From NCBI GenBank assembly GCA_028289545.1, contig JANQPG010000028.1:1-64000 (forward strand): a stretch of DNA of 64,000 bases. The letters run 5' to 3'. Shown here one piece after another: positions 33,627 through 42,815 of this stretch (position 1 is its first letter; each line of letters opens with the position of its first letter). A model generated the notes under the pieces. It was not told the DNA's origin. It made no database searches and was given only the letters and a program-made list of their open reading frames with translations. A program made the translations under genes and the position numbers. The DNA comes from Woeseiaceae bacterium (GTDB taxonomy: Bacteria > Pseudomonadota > Gammaproteobacteria > Steroidobacterales > Woeseiaceae).

Positions 33627-34190
33627 ATGAGCAAAACAACCCTGCTGATTTGCGCTGCAACGCTGTTGATTGTGACGGGCCTTGCCCTCGGCACTCGCTC
33701 TGGAATGCCAACACCCGTCGATCGGTCTCCGTCGGGGACAGCCGAAAGCACAGCTCGGATCAGCACTGAACAAGCGCCGAGTATCGGACGCGAGCAACAC
33801 ACACAGACGCCGTATGCGCCCGACACCGATGCGCGCGCGAACAACGTCGCAACAACGCCCGGAATGCTTGTCACTGCTACGCCCGCCGCCAACGTCGGAA
33901 CATCAGGAGCCCACCCGGCGATGCCTTGGGCCGATCGTGACGAACGGGAAGTCGCCGGAGAGATTGAGAGCAACGCGGAGCGCGCAAACGGTGTGCCCGC
34001 TCTACCGTCGCCATCGTATGCGGAAATGCAGCGTCTCTACGAACTCGTTCCGGAGCTGGCGGAAGACACCGCCACCGAAGAGGCCGATCTCGAAGAACTC
34101 GTCGACGATCCGAGTCTCAGACCGTTGCCCCCGGGAACCGCCCCCAGGCCGGGTGTGTATTTCGAACCTGAAGAAGACCAACGGGACTAG
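33627..34190 (+). CDS. Hypothetical single-pass membrane or secreted protein
   Basis: Not recognised. The 187-residue product has an N-terminal hydrophobic segment (residues 4-22) that is either a signal anchor or signal peptide. A Thr/Ala/Pro-rich low-complexity region to about 120 and an acidic C-terminal part (ELAEDTATEEADLEELVDD) follow. It is divergent from tatA, 135 nt away. An overlapping frame (33682-34281) has worse composition and I treat it as a shadow. Confidence 0.55.
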   Translation: MSKTTLLICAATLLIVTGLALGTRSGMPTPVDRSPSGTAESTARISTEQAPSIGREQHTQTPYAPDTDARANNVATTPGMLVTATPAANVGTSGAHPAMPWADRDEREVAGEIESNAERANGVPALPSPSYAEMQRLYELVPELAEDTATEEADLEELVDDPSLRPLPPGTAPRPGVYFEPEEDQRD

Positions 34191-34320
34191 GATCGAAGCG
34201 TTTGGCCGGGTCGAGTGTCGCGTCGCGGCATCGAGCGAGTCGCGTAGAGCACGTATGGCCTACATAACGACCGCTTGCTAGTATTGAGCGCACAATAACA
34301 AGATCGGGGATCTGGCAACC

Positions 34321-34793
34321 GTGCCTTTCGCTCGCATCTGGCTGACCCTGCTAGCCGCAGCGCTCTCGACTACGGGCTGTAGCACGGCTACCGTACGCAC
34401 TGCACCGGGCGCACTCGATCAGTTGACGGCCGATCACGGCTTGCTGGTATTGCGAGCGCTCGACCTCGGCAAAGGTATGCCGTTGAGTCACGCGCATTTT
34501 CGACGCGCGGATGACAGGCGCATGCATGGCGAAACGTCACTCTACCCTACCTTTCAAGTCATCGACCGGGCCACGGTCACTGGACACGGGTGATCGCAGA
34601 GGACATGCCCGATGATTACTGCACTCACGTATTCCCCAGCGGACGGGACGACATACTGATCATCGGCTGCAGCGGCACGAGCGGCCGGCTATATGAGTAC
34701 GACATTGCCGAACGCACTTGCACCCTGGTGCGCGAGCCGTCGGCGTTTTGGGAACAGCCGGAGGCGTCTGCACGCAGTATGGACCAACAATGA
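34321..34793 (+). pseudogene. Truncated, frameshifted copy of the downstream large lipoprotein
   Basis: Two short frames are the two ends of a paralogue of the next gene. The first (GTG 34321 to 34593) has a lipoprotein signal (LSTTGC) and HGLLVLRALDLGKGMPLSHAHF, matching HGVLAVRVVDLGHGRPFSHL of the intact gene. The second, in another frame (to 34793), reads VFPSGRDDILIIGCSGTSGR, matching the intact C-terminus. A run of 35 nt is identical between 34656-34690 and 36473-36507. About 450 central codons are missing and the parts are out of frame. Its last stop overlaps the next gene's ATG as ATGA. Confidence 0.8.
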
Positions 34794-36604
34794 ATCGACT
34801 GTTTAACCGACTGGTACTCTTGATGATGCTGGCCTCGTTTGGCGGCTGTGTGCACGTCGATGTAGCGCTGCTGCCCGATGCCAAGATGCTGACGGAACTG
34901 CCGCCGGAACACGGAGTTTTAGCCGTGCGCGTCGTCGATCTCGGTCATGGGCGGCCGTTCAGCCACCTGACCGTCGCTTCTACCGACAGCGAGAACAAGC
35001 GCCGCAGTAAGCCTCAACGCTTCGGCACTCAGCACATCGATGAGTTCGGCGTTTCGATGTTCATTGGTGTCGTTCGGGCGGGGCACTATTCGCTTGCGGA
35101 CCTGTTCGGCGCCGGCCCGCTTCTCGGTTCGGGGGGCAGCCGGCGAATCGCCGGCGATGCCTTGGGAACCTTCACCGTCGAAGCAGCCGGACTGACGCAG
35201 TTGGGCACAATCTATTATTACCCCCAACCGCAGGCAGACGGTCACCGTGATGTATTGACGCGAAGCGATCTTCTTCCGGGTTTGGAAGCGCTGCTGGAAA
35301 CGGAATACAGCGTGCTTCTGCCCTCGCTCGAGAACGTCGGCTCACCGCTGGGGTGGCTGCCGGACAGTCTCGCGAATCGGCGCCTCGACATCTACAGGGC
35401 CGCCGCACAAAACCCGATTGCGTTCGATCGCGCTGTCGCGTTCGACGACGAAGTCGTCATCCTGTCGCGCGCGGGAGCCCTGCTCAGGCAGGGCAGGGAC
35501 GGACGTTGGACTACCGTTCAGCTGGATACCGATACGCCCGTCGCCACTTTCGACAAAAACAAACACAACGACGCCGTCGCAACCAGCAGCGATGGAAAGC
35601 TCTTTATCAGGATGGCCGATACCGAAGGCTGGCAGACCATTACAAGCCCCGCTGTAGACGGCAGATTCGTCGCCGCCATGTTTGGCGACGACAATGTCGT
35701 ACGCGCGTTTCTCGCGCACCGCGACACCCTCTCAATTGTCGAGCGCCATAAAGATGCGGGCACTGAATGGCAGGTTCGAAAGGTCTTCCGCAAGGGTGGG
35801 GGCTGGAACGAATTTGATCCCGATCGAGACACGCGAAGTGTTGCGGACGTGAGCGGCAAGCCCTCCTACAAGCCGTTGACCGGGCTCTCGTTCGCCAACA
35901 AGGGGCACATGCTGCTGTTTACGGTGCAGCGGCAAACCTACTCGTTCGATGAACGGTCGGGCAATGTTGAGCGCGTGACCCACTTGGTAAGGGGCGTGCG
36001 AGCCGCCGTCAACGGAGAAGCCTGGACGATCGCAGGGCACGTGCCTTACGTTCCGCTCGTCACCAACCCGCCGCCGGTCGTCCCGTACTGGTCTGAGGAA
36101 ACCGACAGCCACTGGCGCGTGTTAACCGGGCGGTTCAACCGATGTCCCGGAGAAACCAACAAGGCGAGAAGCACACACTGCGCAGACAACAGGACCCGGA
36201 AATACGGTGCCCTGCGTCATTCGGCACCGCCGTTACTCACCGAAGACGGTGTGTTCTACAGCATTATGATTACCGCTGACATGGAGAGTGCCGCTTCGAT
36301 CAGCCCGGTGACTTTAAAGCTCGCAATGTTCATGCCGCCGGTCTGGTTGCAGGACAAACCGCACTATCTGAGCCACCGGCTAGCAGACGGGAAAAACTGG
36401 TCAAGGATCACCATTGCGGAGGGACTGCCGGCCGGATGCAACAAAGTGTTCCCGAGCAGTCGAGATGGCACGCTGATCATCGGCTGCAGCGGCACGAGCG
36501 GCCGGCTCTACGAGTACAGCATTGAGCAAGGCACCTACACCCTGGTGCACGAGCCGGGGGCGTTCCGGGCGCCTTCGGAAGCATCCGCCGCGGGTGCGAA
36601 TTGA
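34790..36604 (+). CDS. Large lipoprotein, possible beta-propeller
   Basis: Function not recognised. The 604-residue product has a lipoprotein signal (ASFGGC). The middle is built of repeated short strands such as DEVVILSRAGALLRQGRDG, ATSSDGKLFIRMADTEGWQ and GTLIIGCSGTSGRLYEY, which suggest a beta-propeller or other repeated beta fold. ATG 34790 was chosen because the lipoprotein signal begins there; the frame opens 24 codons earlier. Immediately upstream is a decayed copy of the same gene, so this is a tandem duplication with one surviving copy. It abuts the serine hydrolase gene tail-to-tail with no gap. Confidence 0.7.
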   Translation: MNRLFNRLVLLMMLASFGGCVHVDVALLPDAKMLTELPPEHGVLAVRVVDLGHGRPFSHLTVASTDSENKRRSKPQRFGTQHIDEFGVSMFIGVVRAGHYSLADLFGAGPLLGSGGSRRIAGDALGTFTVEAAGLTQLGTIYYYPQPQADGHRDVLTRSDLLPGLEALLETEYSVLLPSLENVGSPLGWLPDSLANRRLDIYRAAAQNPIAFDRAVAFDDEVVILSRAGALLRQGRDGRWTTVQLDTDTPVATFDKNKHNDAVATSSDGKLFIRMADTEGWQTITSPAVDGRFVAAMFGDDNVVRAFLAHRDTLSIVERHKDAGTEWQVRKVFRKGGGWNEFDPDRDTRSVADVSGKPSYKPLTGLSFANKGHMLLFTVQRQTYSFDERSGNVERVTHLVRGVRAAVNGEAWTIAGHVPYVPLVTNPPPVVPYWSEETDSHWRVLTGRFNRCPGETNKARSTHCADNRTRKYGALRHSAPPLLTEDGVFYSIMITADMESAASISPVTLKLAMFMPPVWLQDKPHYLSHRLADGKNWSRITIAEGLPAGCNKVFPSSRDGTLIIGCSGTSGRLYEYSIEQGTYTLVHEPGAFRAPSEASAAGAN

Positions 36605-38134
36605 TCAGTCCGAAGTCCGTTGGGGATCGGCTTCGGGCTCGCGCACATAGTACGCACCGCGATACTGGAAGCCGTTCACAACACCGTCCTCGTCCTCGAC
36701 GAAGCGGCCCAGGGTTCCACGGTAGGGCGTCAGCTCCATGCGAACCGTACCGTCCTCGCGGTAAGTGATTCGCGATGACAGGTTGCCGAATGCGGCTTTG
36801 AGCTCACCGTCCGACATGCTGAACTCGATCTCTCCGAAATCTTTGTTGCGATAACTGCCCGCGTAGCGAGCCTCGTCGGCGGGTGCCCGCCGCGGCCTCT
36901 CGGGCGGGGTTTTGCCCGCCATAGGTCGGATCGACTCGACAATCCTGGCAATCTCAGTTCTTGCCTTGGCCTCGGGTTGTTCGACACCGGCCGCAAGATC
37001 GTAGATGTAGTTCGCCACGAGATCGGGCAAGTGAAAACCCGGACGCGATGCGTCGTTGATCATCACGGCCACACCGATCTCGAGTTCGGGCACAAACGAC
37101 GCGTGCGCACGGTAACCCGAATAGGAGCCGAAATGCTGGTACATCCTCCTCCCATCGTATTCGGCCTCGTACCAGCCGAGCCCGTAGCGCTTACGGCGGT
37201 AGGTATAGAACGTCATGTCGAGTTCGGCGTTCGCGGCCCGGGTGCTGTTCACTAGACCGGGAGCAAAGACTTGCCGGCCGTCTATCCGCCCGTCGCTCAA
37301 TTGCAGCATGAGCCATCGCGCGAGGTCATTGGCCGTCGAAAAATGGCCACCGGCGGCATGCATCGTGTTGTCCCGCTTCGCCAGCGGAAACGTATTCTTG
37401 ACACCGAGCCAGGAGTGCGGCTTCGCGTAGTCGTCAGCGAGCGCGGATACCCATGCCGTTGTCGAATCCATGCCCGCGGGACTCAGCACCTCGTCCTCGA
37501 CTATGTCCTTCCAGCTCTTACCGAAGCGTTGCTCCAGGACAATTCCGGCAATGACGTAGCCCGTGTTCGAGTAGTTGAACGTCGCGTCACCCTCTTCCTT
37601 GCGCATGTTGGTCACGATATCCATGAGTATGGCCGGCGTGTAATCCCCGGAATACGCAGTACGCCACGACAGCGCGCTTCCTTCGAGCCCGTGGCTGTGC
37701 GACAACAGTCGGCGCAGACTGCTTGCGCCCGCCGGTGTGCCGTTGAGCGTCGGCAAGTACTCTTCGATGGCGACGTCCAGGTCGAGCAACCCCTTGTTCG
37801 CCAGCGACGCAACGGCCAGGCCCGTCATCGACTTGGTCAGCGACGCAACGTAAACCTGAGTGTCGGCGTCCATCGGCTCGCCATTGGCCGGATCGGCAAA
37901 TCCGTAGCCCCTCACAAGCAGTATCGCGTCCGGACTGGTGACAGCAACCGAATAACCGGGTACGACGTCGAGCACTTCCATGAGTTCGCTCATGAAGGTA
38001 TCGATCCTGGCCTCGATGACGCTGGGCTTGTTGTCGGCCACGGTTTCGGTTGCCGCGAGCAACAGCAATGAGACAACAACAAGCTGTGCGAAGATACAGC
38101 CCCTCGCGGCCGCCGCTGGATTTCTCATCACCAC
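36605..38134 (-). CDS. Class C beta-lactamase-fold serine hydrolase
   Basis: A 509-residue exported serine hydrolase. Signal peptide 1-34; SxxK nucleophile in VASLTKSMTG, YxN motif in FNYSNTGY, and a third motif region at YQHFGSYSGYRA in place of KTG. The last about 100 residues form a lipocalin-like extension (RYAGSYRNKDFGEIEF) common in esterase/peptidase members. It could be a D-aminopeptidase, esterase or lactamase relative. The stop at 36605-36607 directly follows the stop of the convergent lipoprotein gene. Confidence 0.85.
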   Translation of the reverse strand: MVMRNPAAAARGCIFAQLVVVSLLLLAATETVADNKPSVIEARIDTFMSELMEVLDVVPGYSVAVTSPDAILLVRGYGFADPANGEPMDADTQVYVASLTKSMTGLAVASLANKGLLDLDVAIEEYLPTLNGTPAGASSLRRLLSHSHGLEGSALSWRTAYSGDYTPAILMDIVTNMRKEEGDATFNYSNTGYVIAGIVLEQRFGKSWKDIVEDEVLSPAGMDSTTAWVSALADDYAKPHSWLGVKNTFPLAKRDNTMHAAGGHFSTANDLARWLMLQLSDGRIDGRQVFAPGLVNSTRAANAELDMTFYTYRRKRYGLGWYEAEYDGRRMYQHFGSYSGYRAHASFVPELEIGVAVMINDASRPGFHLPDLVANYIYDLAAGVEQPEAKARTEIARIVESIRPMAGKTPPERPRRAPADEARYAGSYRNKDFGEIEFSMSDGELKAAFGNLSSRITYREDGTVRMELTPYRGTLGRFVEDEDGVVNGFQYRGAYYVREPEADPQRTSD

Positions 38135-38215
38135 ACACGCTCCCTGTTCGTCTCTTCAGAGTGGATGCGGCTCAGGAGCTTTTGGTTGCGAGAAAGGCTT
38201 CGGCGGCACAGCCTG

Positions 38216-38845
38216 CTACGCGCCGGAGGACTTCCTCGCGATCAAAAACAGCGCTGCCTTGGGTTTGGGCTGCCAGTCATGCTCAATGGTAAAACCGGCA
38301 TCGCGTACGCTTTTGCGCAGTTCATCAGTCGTAAACACGCGGACCAGCGGAAACAGTCCCAGCGCCTTTCCGACGGGACCCACCCACCGGAACCAGCCGT
38401 GCTTGTCGCCGAGGCACATAGTGCTCGACACGAGCACGCCGCCGGGCTTAAGCAGGCGATTCAAGAGCCGTAGCGCCGCGTCCCTGTCTTCGAGCAAATG
38501 CAGGATGCTGTGCGCCATGACGACGTCGAACGATTCCGCCGGCTCATCGAGTGCCTCGACGGTCGAGCGTCGGAACTCGACGTTGCCGACGCCCGCCGCC
38601 TCAGCCTTGGCGCGGGCTATGTCCAGCATGCCGTCTGACAGATCCGTGGCGAGAATTGTGCCCGCATGGGGTGCATGCGCAATGGCGGTAGAGCCCGTAC
38701 CGCAACCGACTTCGAGCACGCGCGAATCGGCGTTGAAGTACTCGCGGGTTTTCTCGAGCTTGGTCTGATAGGCCGCCTCGTCCGCGACCGGACGTTTTGC
38801 GTAACCCGCCGCGTGGCGGTCCCAGAATCGACTTGCGTCAGCCAT
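38216..38845 (-). CDS. Class I SAM-dependent methyltransferase
   Basis: A 209-residue small-molecule-type methyltransferase. Motif I VLEVGCGTGSTA, acidic motif II ATDLSDGML, motif at FDVVMAHSILHLL and post-motif LLKPGGVLVSSTMCLGD are intact. The substrate is not evident. It is divergent from the LysR regulator with a short AT-rich intergenic region, so that regulator may control it. Confidence 0.88.
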   Translation of the reverse strand: MADASRFWDRHAAGYAKRPVADEAAYQTKLEKTREYFNADSRVLEVGCGTGSTAIAHAPHAGTILATDLSDGMLDIARAKAEAAGVGNVEFRRSTVEALDEPAESFDVVMAHSILHLLEDRDAALRLLNRLLKPGGVLVSSTMCLGDKHGWFRWVGPVGKALGLFPLVRVFTTDELRKSVRDAGFTIEHDWQPKPKAALFLIARKSSGA

Positions 38846-38953
38846 GATGTTGTTTCCGTGTCAGATGTTTCGTGTCAGATGATCTCGCGCATCTTAGTCA
38901 TGCGTTTTTTAATATAGAATGCCCCAATATTCATATTGAGTATGCATTTTTGC

Positions 38954-39862
38954 ATGGATTGGCGATCCGTACAGTTCGACTGGAACCGCGCCCGGGCGTT
39001 TCTCGTCACGGCCGAGGAAGGCTCACTCTCCGCCGCCGCGCGAGCGCTCGACATGACTCAGCCCACACTGGGCCGCCAGGTTGCAGCTCTTGAACGCGAA
39101 CTCGGCGTTGCGCTGTTCGAGCGTGGGCCTCGCGGCTTGGAGCTGACGCCCGCAGGCCTTGCGCTCGTCGATCACGTGCGCGACATGGGCAACGCCGCGA
39201 GCCGGCTGTCGCTGTCCGCGTCGGGACGCTCGTCGTCGATCGAAGGCAGCATCTGCATTACAGCCGCCGAAGCACTGGCCGTTTACCTGTTGCCGCCGAT
39301 TGTTACCGAGCTGCGCCTCGAGGAACCGCTGATCGACGTCGAGATCATTGCCTCGAACGATAGCAGTGATCTCAAGCGCCGCGAGGCGGACATCGCCATA
39401 CGCTCCTATCGCCCAACCCAGTCCGATCTCGTCGCGAGAAAACTCGCCGATATGTCGGCCTACCTGTACGCCTCTCCGGATTACCTGGAGCGCATCGGCC
39501 ATCCGAAGTGCGCTGCCGATCTTTCGAACGCTGAGTTCATCGGCTTCGATCGCTCGGCGCTGTTGGTCGATGCTTACAGCGAAATCGGAGTCGAACTCAG
39601 CCAGAAGAACTTCCCGCTGATTACCGAAAGCCATCTCGTGCACTGGGAGCTCGTTAAAAGCGGTGCGGGAATTGGCGTCATGCCCGATTTGCTCGGCGAC
39701 GCGGAAGACCGCGTCGTCCGTGTCCTTCCGAACGCAAAACCTTTAATGAGCGCGCTGTGGCTTGCGGCACATCGCGAACTCAAGACCAGCCGGCGGGTTC
39801 GCACCGTGTTCGAATTCCTCGCTAACGCACTCAACGAGCGGCTCGGCAAGTCGGCGGCCTGA
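38954..39862 (+). CDS. LysR-family transcriptional regulator
   Basis: A 302-residue LysR regulator. Helix-turn-helix FLVTAEEGSLSAAARALDMTQ then TLGRQVAALERELGVALFER; effector domain from about residue 90. The open frame begins at TTG 38936, but ATG 38942 and ATG 38954 follow; I chose ATG 38954 because it places the domain start normally. A small inverted repeat ATGCA-TTTT-TGCAT (38942-38955) overlaps this start, and the preceding 60 bp are AT-rich. It probably regulates itself and the divergent methyltransferase gene. Confidence 0.88.
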   Translation: MDWRSVQFDWNRARAFLVTAEEGSLSAAARALDMTQPTLGRQVAALERELGVALFERGPRGLELTPAGLALVDHVRDMGNAASRLSLSASGRSSSIEGSICITAAEALAVYLLPPIVTELRLEEPLIDVEIIASNDSSDLKRREADIAIRSYRPTQSDLVARKLADMSAYLYASPDYLERIGHPKCAADLSNAEFIGFDRSALLVDAYSEIGVELSQKNFPLITESHLVHWELVKSGAGIGVMPDLLGDAEDRVVRVLPNAKPLMSALWLAAHRELKTSRRVRTVFEFLANALNERLGKSAA

Positions 39863-39885
39863 GCTTCGGGCAACAGCTTCAAGTA

Positions 39886-41214
39886 CTACAGAGACTGCCC
39901 GTCCTTCACGCGATAGCGGATCGCGCGAATCGCACTAAAGTCCTCGAGCGGATTCCCGGCGAATGCGATGAAGCTGGCTTCGCAGCCCACATCGAGGCAG
40001 CCCACGCGCCGATCCGGGAAAATGACTCTGGGCGTATCCATGGTCGCCATGCGCAGCATGTCCGATGGTTTGAAAAAGCCTTTCTCGACACCCGCAACAA
40101 GACCCTCGGTCAGCATCGAGCCGTAGGCATTGGTTGCAACGACGAGGGTAGCGCCCGCCGCCCGCAGCTTCGCCACGTTTTGCCGCTCCCAGTCGACAAT
40201 CTTGGCGGGGCGATTCTTCTGCCATTCGGTGGTGATCAGCGTGCCGACCGCGCCAACGCGCGCCGCCGTTTCCGCGTCCGCCGTCGATAGCAAACACTCG
40301 TCGGCCGTGCTGACGTCGTAGTAAATGCTCGACGGATCGCTCTCCGTGTCCTGATAACACGGCAGGTGGGTCACGATATCCGCCTGCACCGAAAGGCTCG
40401 CGCGAAAGTCGTCAACGCTCGAAACGGCAACGGCGAGCCTTAGCCCCGCCTCCTCCGTCAACCGCGCGATCGCGGGCAGCAACCCGGGATCGACACCGCC
40501 GCCCGGCCCCCATTTGCCCCAGCCCTCGGCGTAACGCTCGCTGTGCCGCAGATACACCTTTACGTGGTCCGGCTCGTTCGACAACAGCAGCGCCAGTTTT
40601 CGCGTGACGTCCTCCTCACTTTCCACGACGTAGTACGCGTTGTCGGCATAGCGGCTCCCTGCGTGTATCTCGTTGGCGCGGGCAACCTGCTCTTCGTAGC
40701 TGCGAATATTCAGCGCGAGCGCCTCATAGATTTCAGCGGGGTGGCTTTCGGGTCCCGTGAGTCCACCCAGCGATGTCGCCACGTCGATATTGCCGGGTCC
40801 GCGCAGACGGTCGCGAATCTCGAGTACGCCGCTGGTCGGCGCCGTCATCGTCATGGCATAGAAAGCGCCGCTCTCGATACCCATGGTGCGGTGCCAGCCC
40901 AGGGTGAAAGGGCCGTCGAAATGGTGCGTGTGGGCATCGCCGAACGGCGAGGTGATAAAGCTGCCTTCGAGATCGATCGTCTGGTCGGGCCGATCCGTAC
41001 AGCGGACAATCTGCTTGCCGGCAACGCAGATATTGCGGCTCACGAAGCGGCGACCGTCGAAGACCCGAGCACCCGTGAACGCCGTTACCGGGCCTTCGAT
41101 CAAGGACTCTTCGGCAACGGCCTCGACGAAGTTCGGGTCGTCTGTGGCCGTGTACGGCGCGCAAGCGCTCGCCAACAGGCTGCTCGCCGTGAGCGCCATG
41201 AGTTTCAGTGTCAT
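39886..41214 (-). CDS. Amidohydrolase-family lipoprotein
   Basis: A 442-residue predicted lipoprotein (lipobox LASAC, C18) with a metal-dependent amidohydrolase domain. Beta-strand FTGARVFDGRRF, metal motif DAHTHHFDG, lysine-region HVKVYLRHSE, IVTHLPCYQD and C-terminal MLRMATMDTPRVIF with GCLDVGCEASFIAF are all family-like. It probably hydrolyses a cyclic amide or ester in the periplasm; imidazolonepropionase-like enzymes are relatives. The frame opens at 41343, but ATG 41214 has a GAGGAA ribosome site and begins the signal. It is convergent with the LysR gene. Confidence 0.82.
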   Translation of the reverse strand: MTLKLMALTASSLLASACAPYTATDDPNFVEAVAEESLIEGPVTAFTGARVFDGRRFVSRNICVAGKQIVRCTDRPDQTIDLEGSFITSPFGDAHTHHFDGPFTLGWHRTMGIESGAFYAMTMTAPTSGVLEIRDRLRGPGNIDVATSLGGLTGPESHPAEIYEALALNIRSYEEQVARANEIHAGSRYADNAYYVVESEEDVTRKLALLLSNEPDHVKVYLRHSERYAEGWGKWGPGGGVDPGLLPAIARLTEEAGLRLAVAVSSVDDFRASLSVQADIVTHLPCYQDTESDPSSIYYDVSTADECLLSTADAETAARVGAVGTLITTEWQKNRPAKIVDWERQNVAKLRAAGATLVVATNAYGSMLTEGLVAGVEKGFFKPSDMLRMATMDTPRVIFPDRRVGCLDVGCEASFIAFAGNPLEDFSAIRAIRYRVKDGQSL

Positions 41215-41395
41215 CTTTTCCTCGGGATTTCGTGCGCGATCGTCGTGGCTTCTGGTTTTCGTTTGCACAGGGTGTAGCTCAGCTTCGTTTGCGCCTAGAG
41301 CGGTACATCTTTGATGCCGCGCGAACGCAATACGTTGATTCACGAACCCTTTTCGCTCAAAGTGTCAGGAACAAGAAACAGAGGGGACGGCGGCC

Positions 41396-42121
41396 ATGAA
41401 CGAACCCGACGTCGATCTCGGTCAACGAAACATCATTGGCGGCCTCGATCGCATCGTCACCAACCTGGGGCTGGCGCTTGTCGCCGCGGTGGTGACGCTG
41501 TTCGTTGCGATTGTGCAGCCGTGGCGCCTTGCCCGTCTGCTCGAGAGCGACGAGCCCGAAGGCCGCGACGGCGTTTTGCTGAGCCCCGGCGCCTACCTGC
41601 CGCTGTCGCTGGCCATCGTGCTGATTGCGGCCGCGACCGTCACGACGGCCGAGACGCTGGAGGCCAATCAGGGCTTCATCGGTCCCACCTTGGCCGTTGC
41701 GGTCGCAACGGCCATTGGCGAAGGAGACTTGTGGAAAACCCTCTCGATCGTTTTGCCGATATACGGCTACGCCGTGTGTTTCGGCGTCGTAGGCGTACTA
41801 CTGACTCGCTGGGCCGGCCCCTGGTGGACGCTGCGCACCAGCTTGCGGGCGGCGTTCTATCAACTGGCGACCGTCATTTGCTGGATCGTGCTGTCGAGCG
41901 CCGCCATTGACGCCGTTCGCGCGACCGGCGCTCATGACGGCACCTGGCGACTGCTTTACATGCTCAACACGATTCCGATCGTCGGCCTGTCGCTGTGGAT
42001 GTACTTCTGGTTTTTCGAAAGCGACGACGCAACCTCGACCGGCCGCGCGGTCCTGTTGGCGCTCGCCATGGGCGCCCTCATGATGGCGTTCTTCGCCGGA
42101 GTCAGCGCGCTGGTGTTCTAG
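41396..42121 (+). CDS. Polytopic membrane protein of unknown function
   Basis: Not recognised by function. The 241-residue protein has about six hydrophobic segments (about 22-44, 68-88, 115-140, 150-175, 182-205, 215-240). Its topology and the motif of a PWR-like segment after TM1 recall Yip1-like membrane proteins, but this is weak. It is divergent from the amidohydrolase lipoprotein (181 nt) and convergent with the DUF1566 operon (117 nt). Confidence 0.7.
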   Translation: MNEPDVDLGQRNIIGGLDRIVTNLGLALVAAVVTLFVAIVQPWRLARLLESDEPEGRDGVLLSPGAYLPLSLAIVLIAAATVTTAETLEANQGFIGPTLAVAVATAIGEGDLWKTLSIVLPIYGYAVCFGVVGVLLTRWAGPWWTLRTSLRAAFYQLATVICWIVLSSAAIDAVRATGAHDGTWRLLYMLNTIPIVGLSLWMYFWFFESDDATSTGRAVLLALAMGALMMAFFAGVSALVF

Positions 42122-42238
42122 CGCTGTCTGTATTTCGTATTGGGTATTGGCTTCGGCTCTCGCGTCCTTCCCGAGCAATGAGGGTCGAGGCCGCCGTCTC
42201 GCACAGCCTCGACTGTCCTCTTGCAAACGCCGCCCTGC

Positions 42239-42772
42239 CTATGGCGTCGGCTCCGGGTCGCGTACGAGCAGGACGTAATTCTGCGCCTGGGTCTTGTTGT
42301 CCACGACGTTGACGCCGGCCGTAATGTCGACGGATGCCACTTCGTCGATTTTGAGGTAGGTCGTCGACGTCCAGAACCGCGATCCCGGAATCTCTGGAAA
42401 CACGGTCAGGTTCATTGCCGGGTCGAAGCACTTGTACTCCATGATCGACATGAGTTCTTTGACGGTAGGCAACCGCCAGTTTTCGTCGACGAACGCAAAG
42501 GCGTCCACCCATGGCATTTGTGACGCCTGCTCCCCGGGCTCGCAGGTATCGTCTTCGGGATAATCGTCGGTCCCCTTATTGTCGATGCTGTAACCCACCG
42601 GGCAACGCTGCCAGTACAGCAGGGTTCTCAAGTCCCGCGCCGTGCCGTTGCCGTTAATCTCGAAGCGGTTCACGGGTGTTACGCTGTTGATGCGCGAACT
42701 GCAAACCTGTTCGGCGTACGCGCCGCTCGTTGCCGCCAACAACGCTATCAGGCTAAGTGTTTTGATTCGCAT
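42239..42772 (-). CDS. Exported single-domain DUF1566 (Lcl C-terminal) protein
   Basis: A 177-residue secreted protein: signal peptide 1-20, then one DUF1566 module with the hallmark WRLPTVKEL, SRFWTSTTY and terminal VLLVRD. DUF1566 is found in Legionella collagen-like Lcl and many surface proteins; it is an FGE/C-type-lectin-like fold of unsettled function. GGAGATATT precedes ATG 42772. It is the third and simplest gene of the 46915 to 42239 operon, 43 nt after the giant member. Confidence 0.85.
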   Translation of the reverse strand: MRIKTLSLIALLAATSGAYAEQVCSSRINSVTPVNRFEINGNGTARDLRTLLYWQRCPVGYSIDNKGTDDYPEDDTCEPGEQASQMPWVDAFAFVDENWRLPTVKELMSIMEYKCFDPAMNLTVFPEIPGSRFWTSTTYLKIDEVASVDITAGVNVVDNKTQAQNYVLLVRDPEPTP

Positions 42773-42815
42773 GAATATCTCCTAATCTCAATCGGTTTCG
42801 GTCCCCGTCGCGTGC

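Noticed and set aside
33682..34281. 199-codon plus-strand frame overlapping the hypothetical gene at 33627
   Set aside because: No signal or domain, Arg/Pro-rich; the 33627 frame has a believable N-terminal hydrophobic segment.
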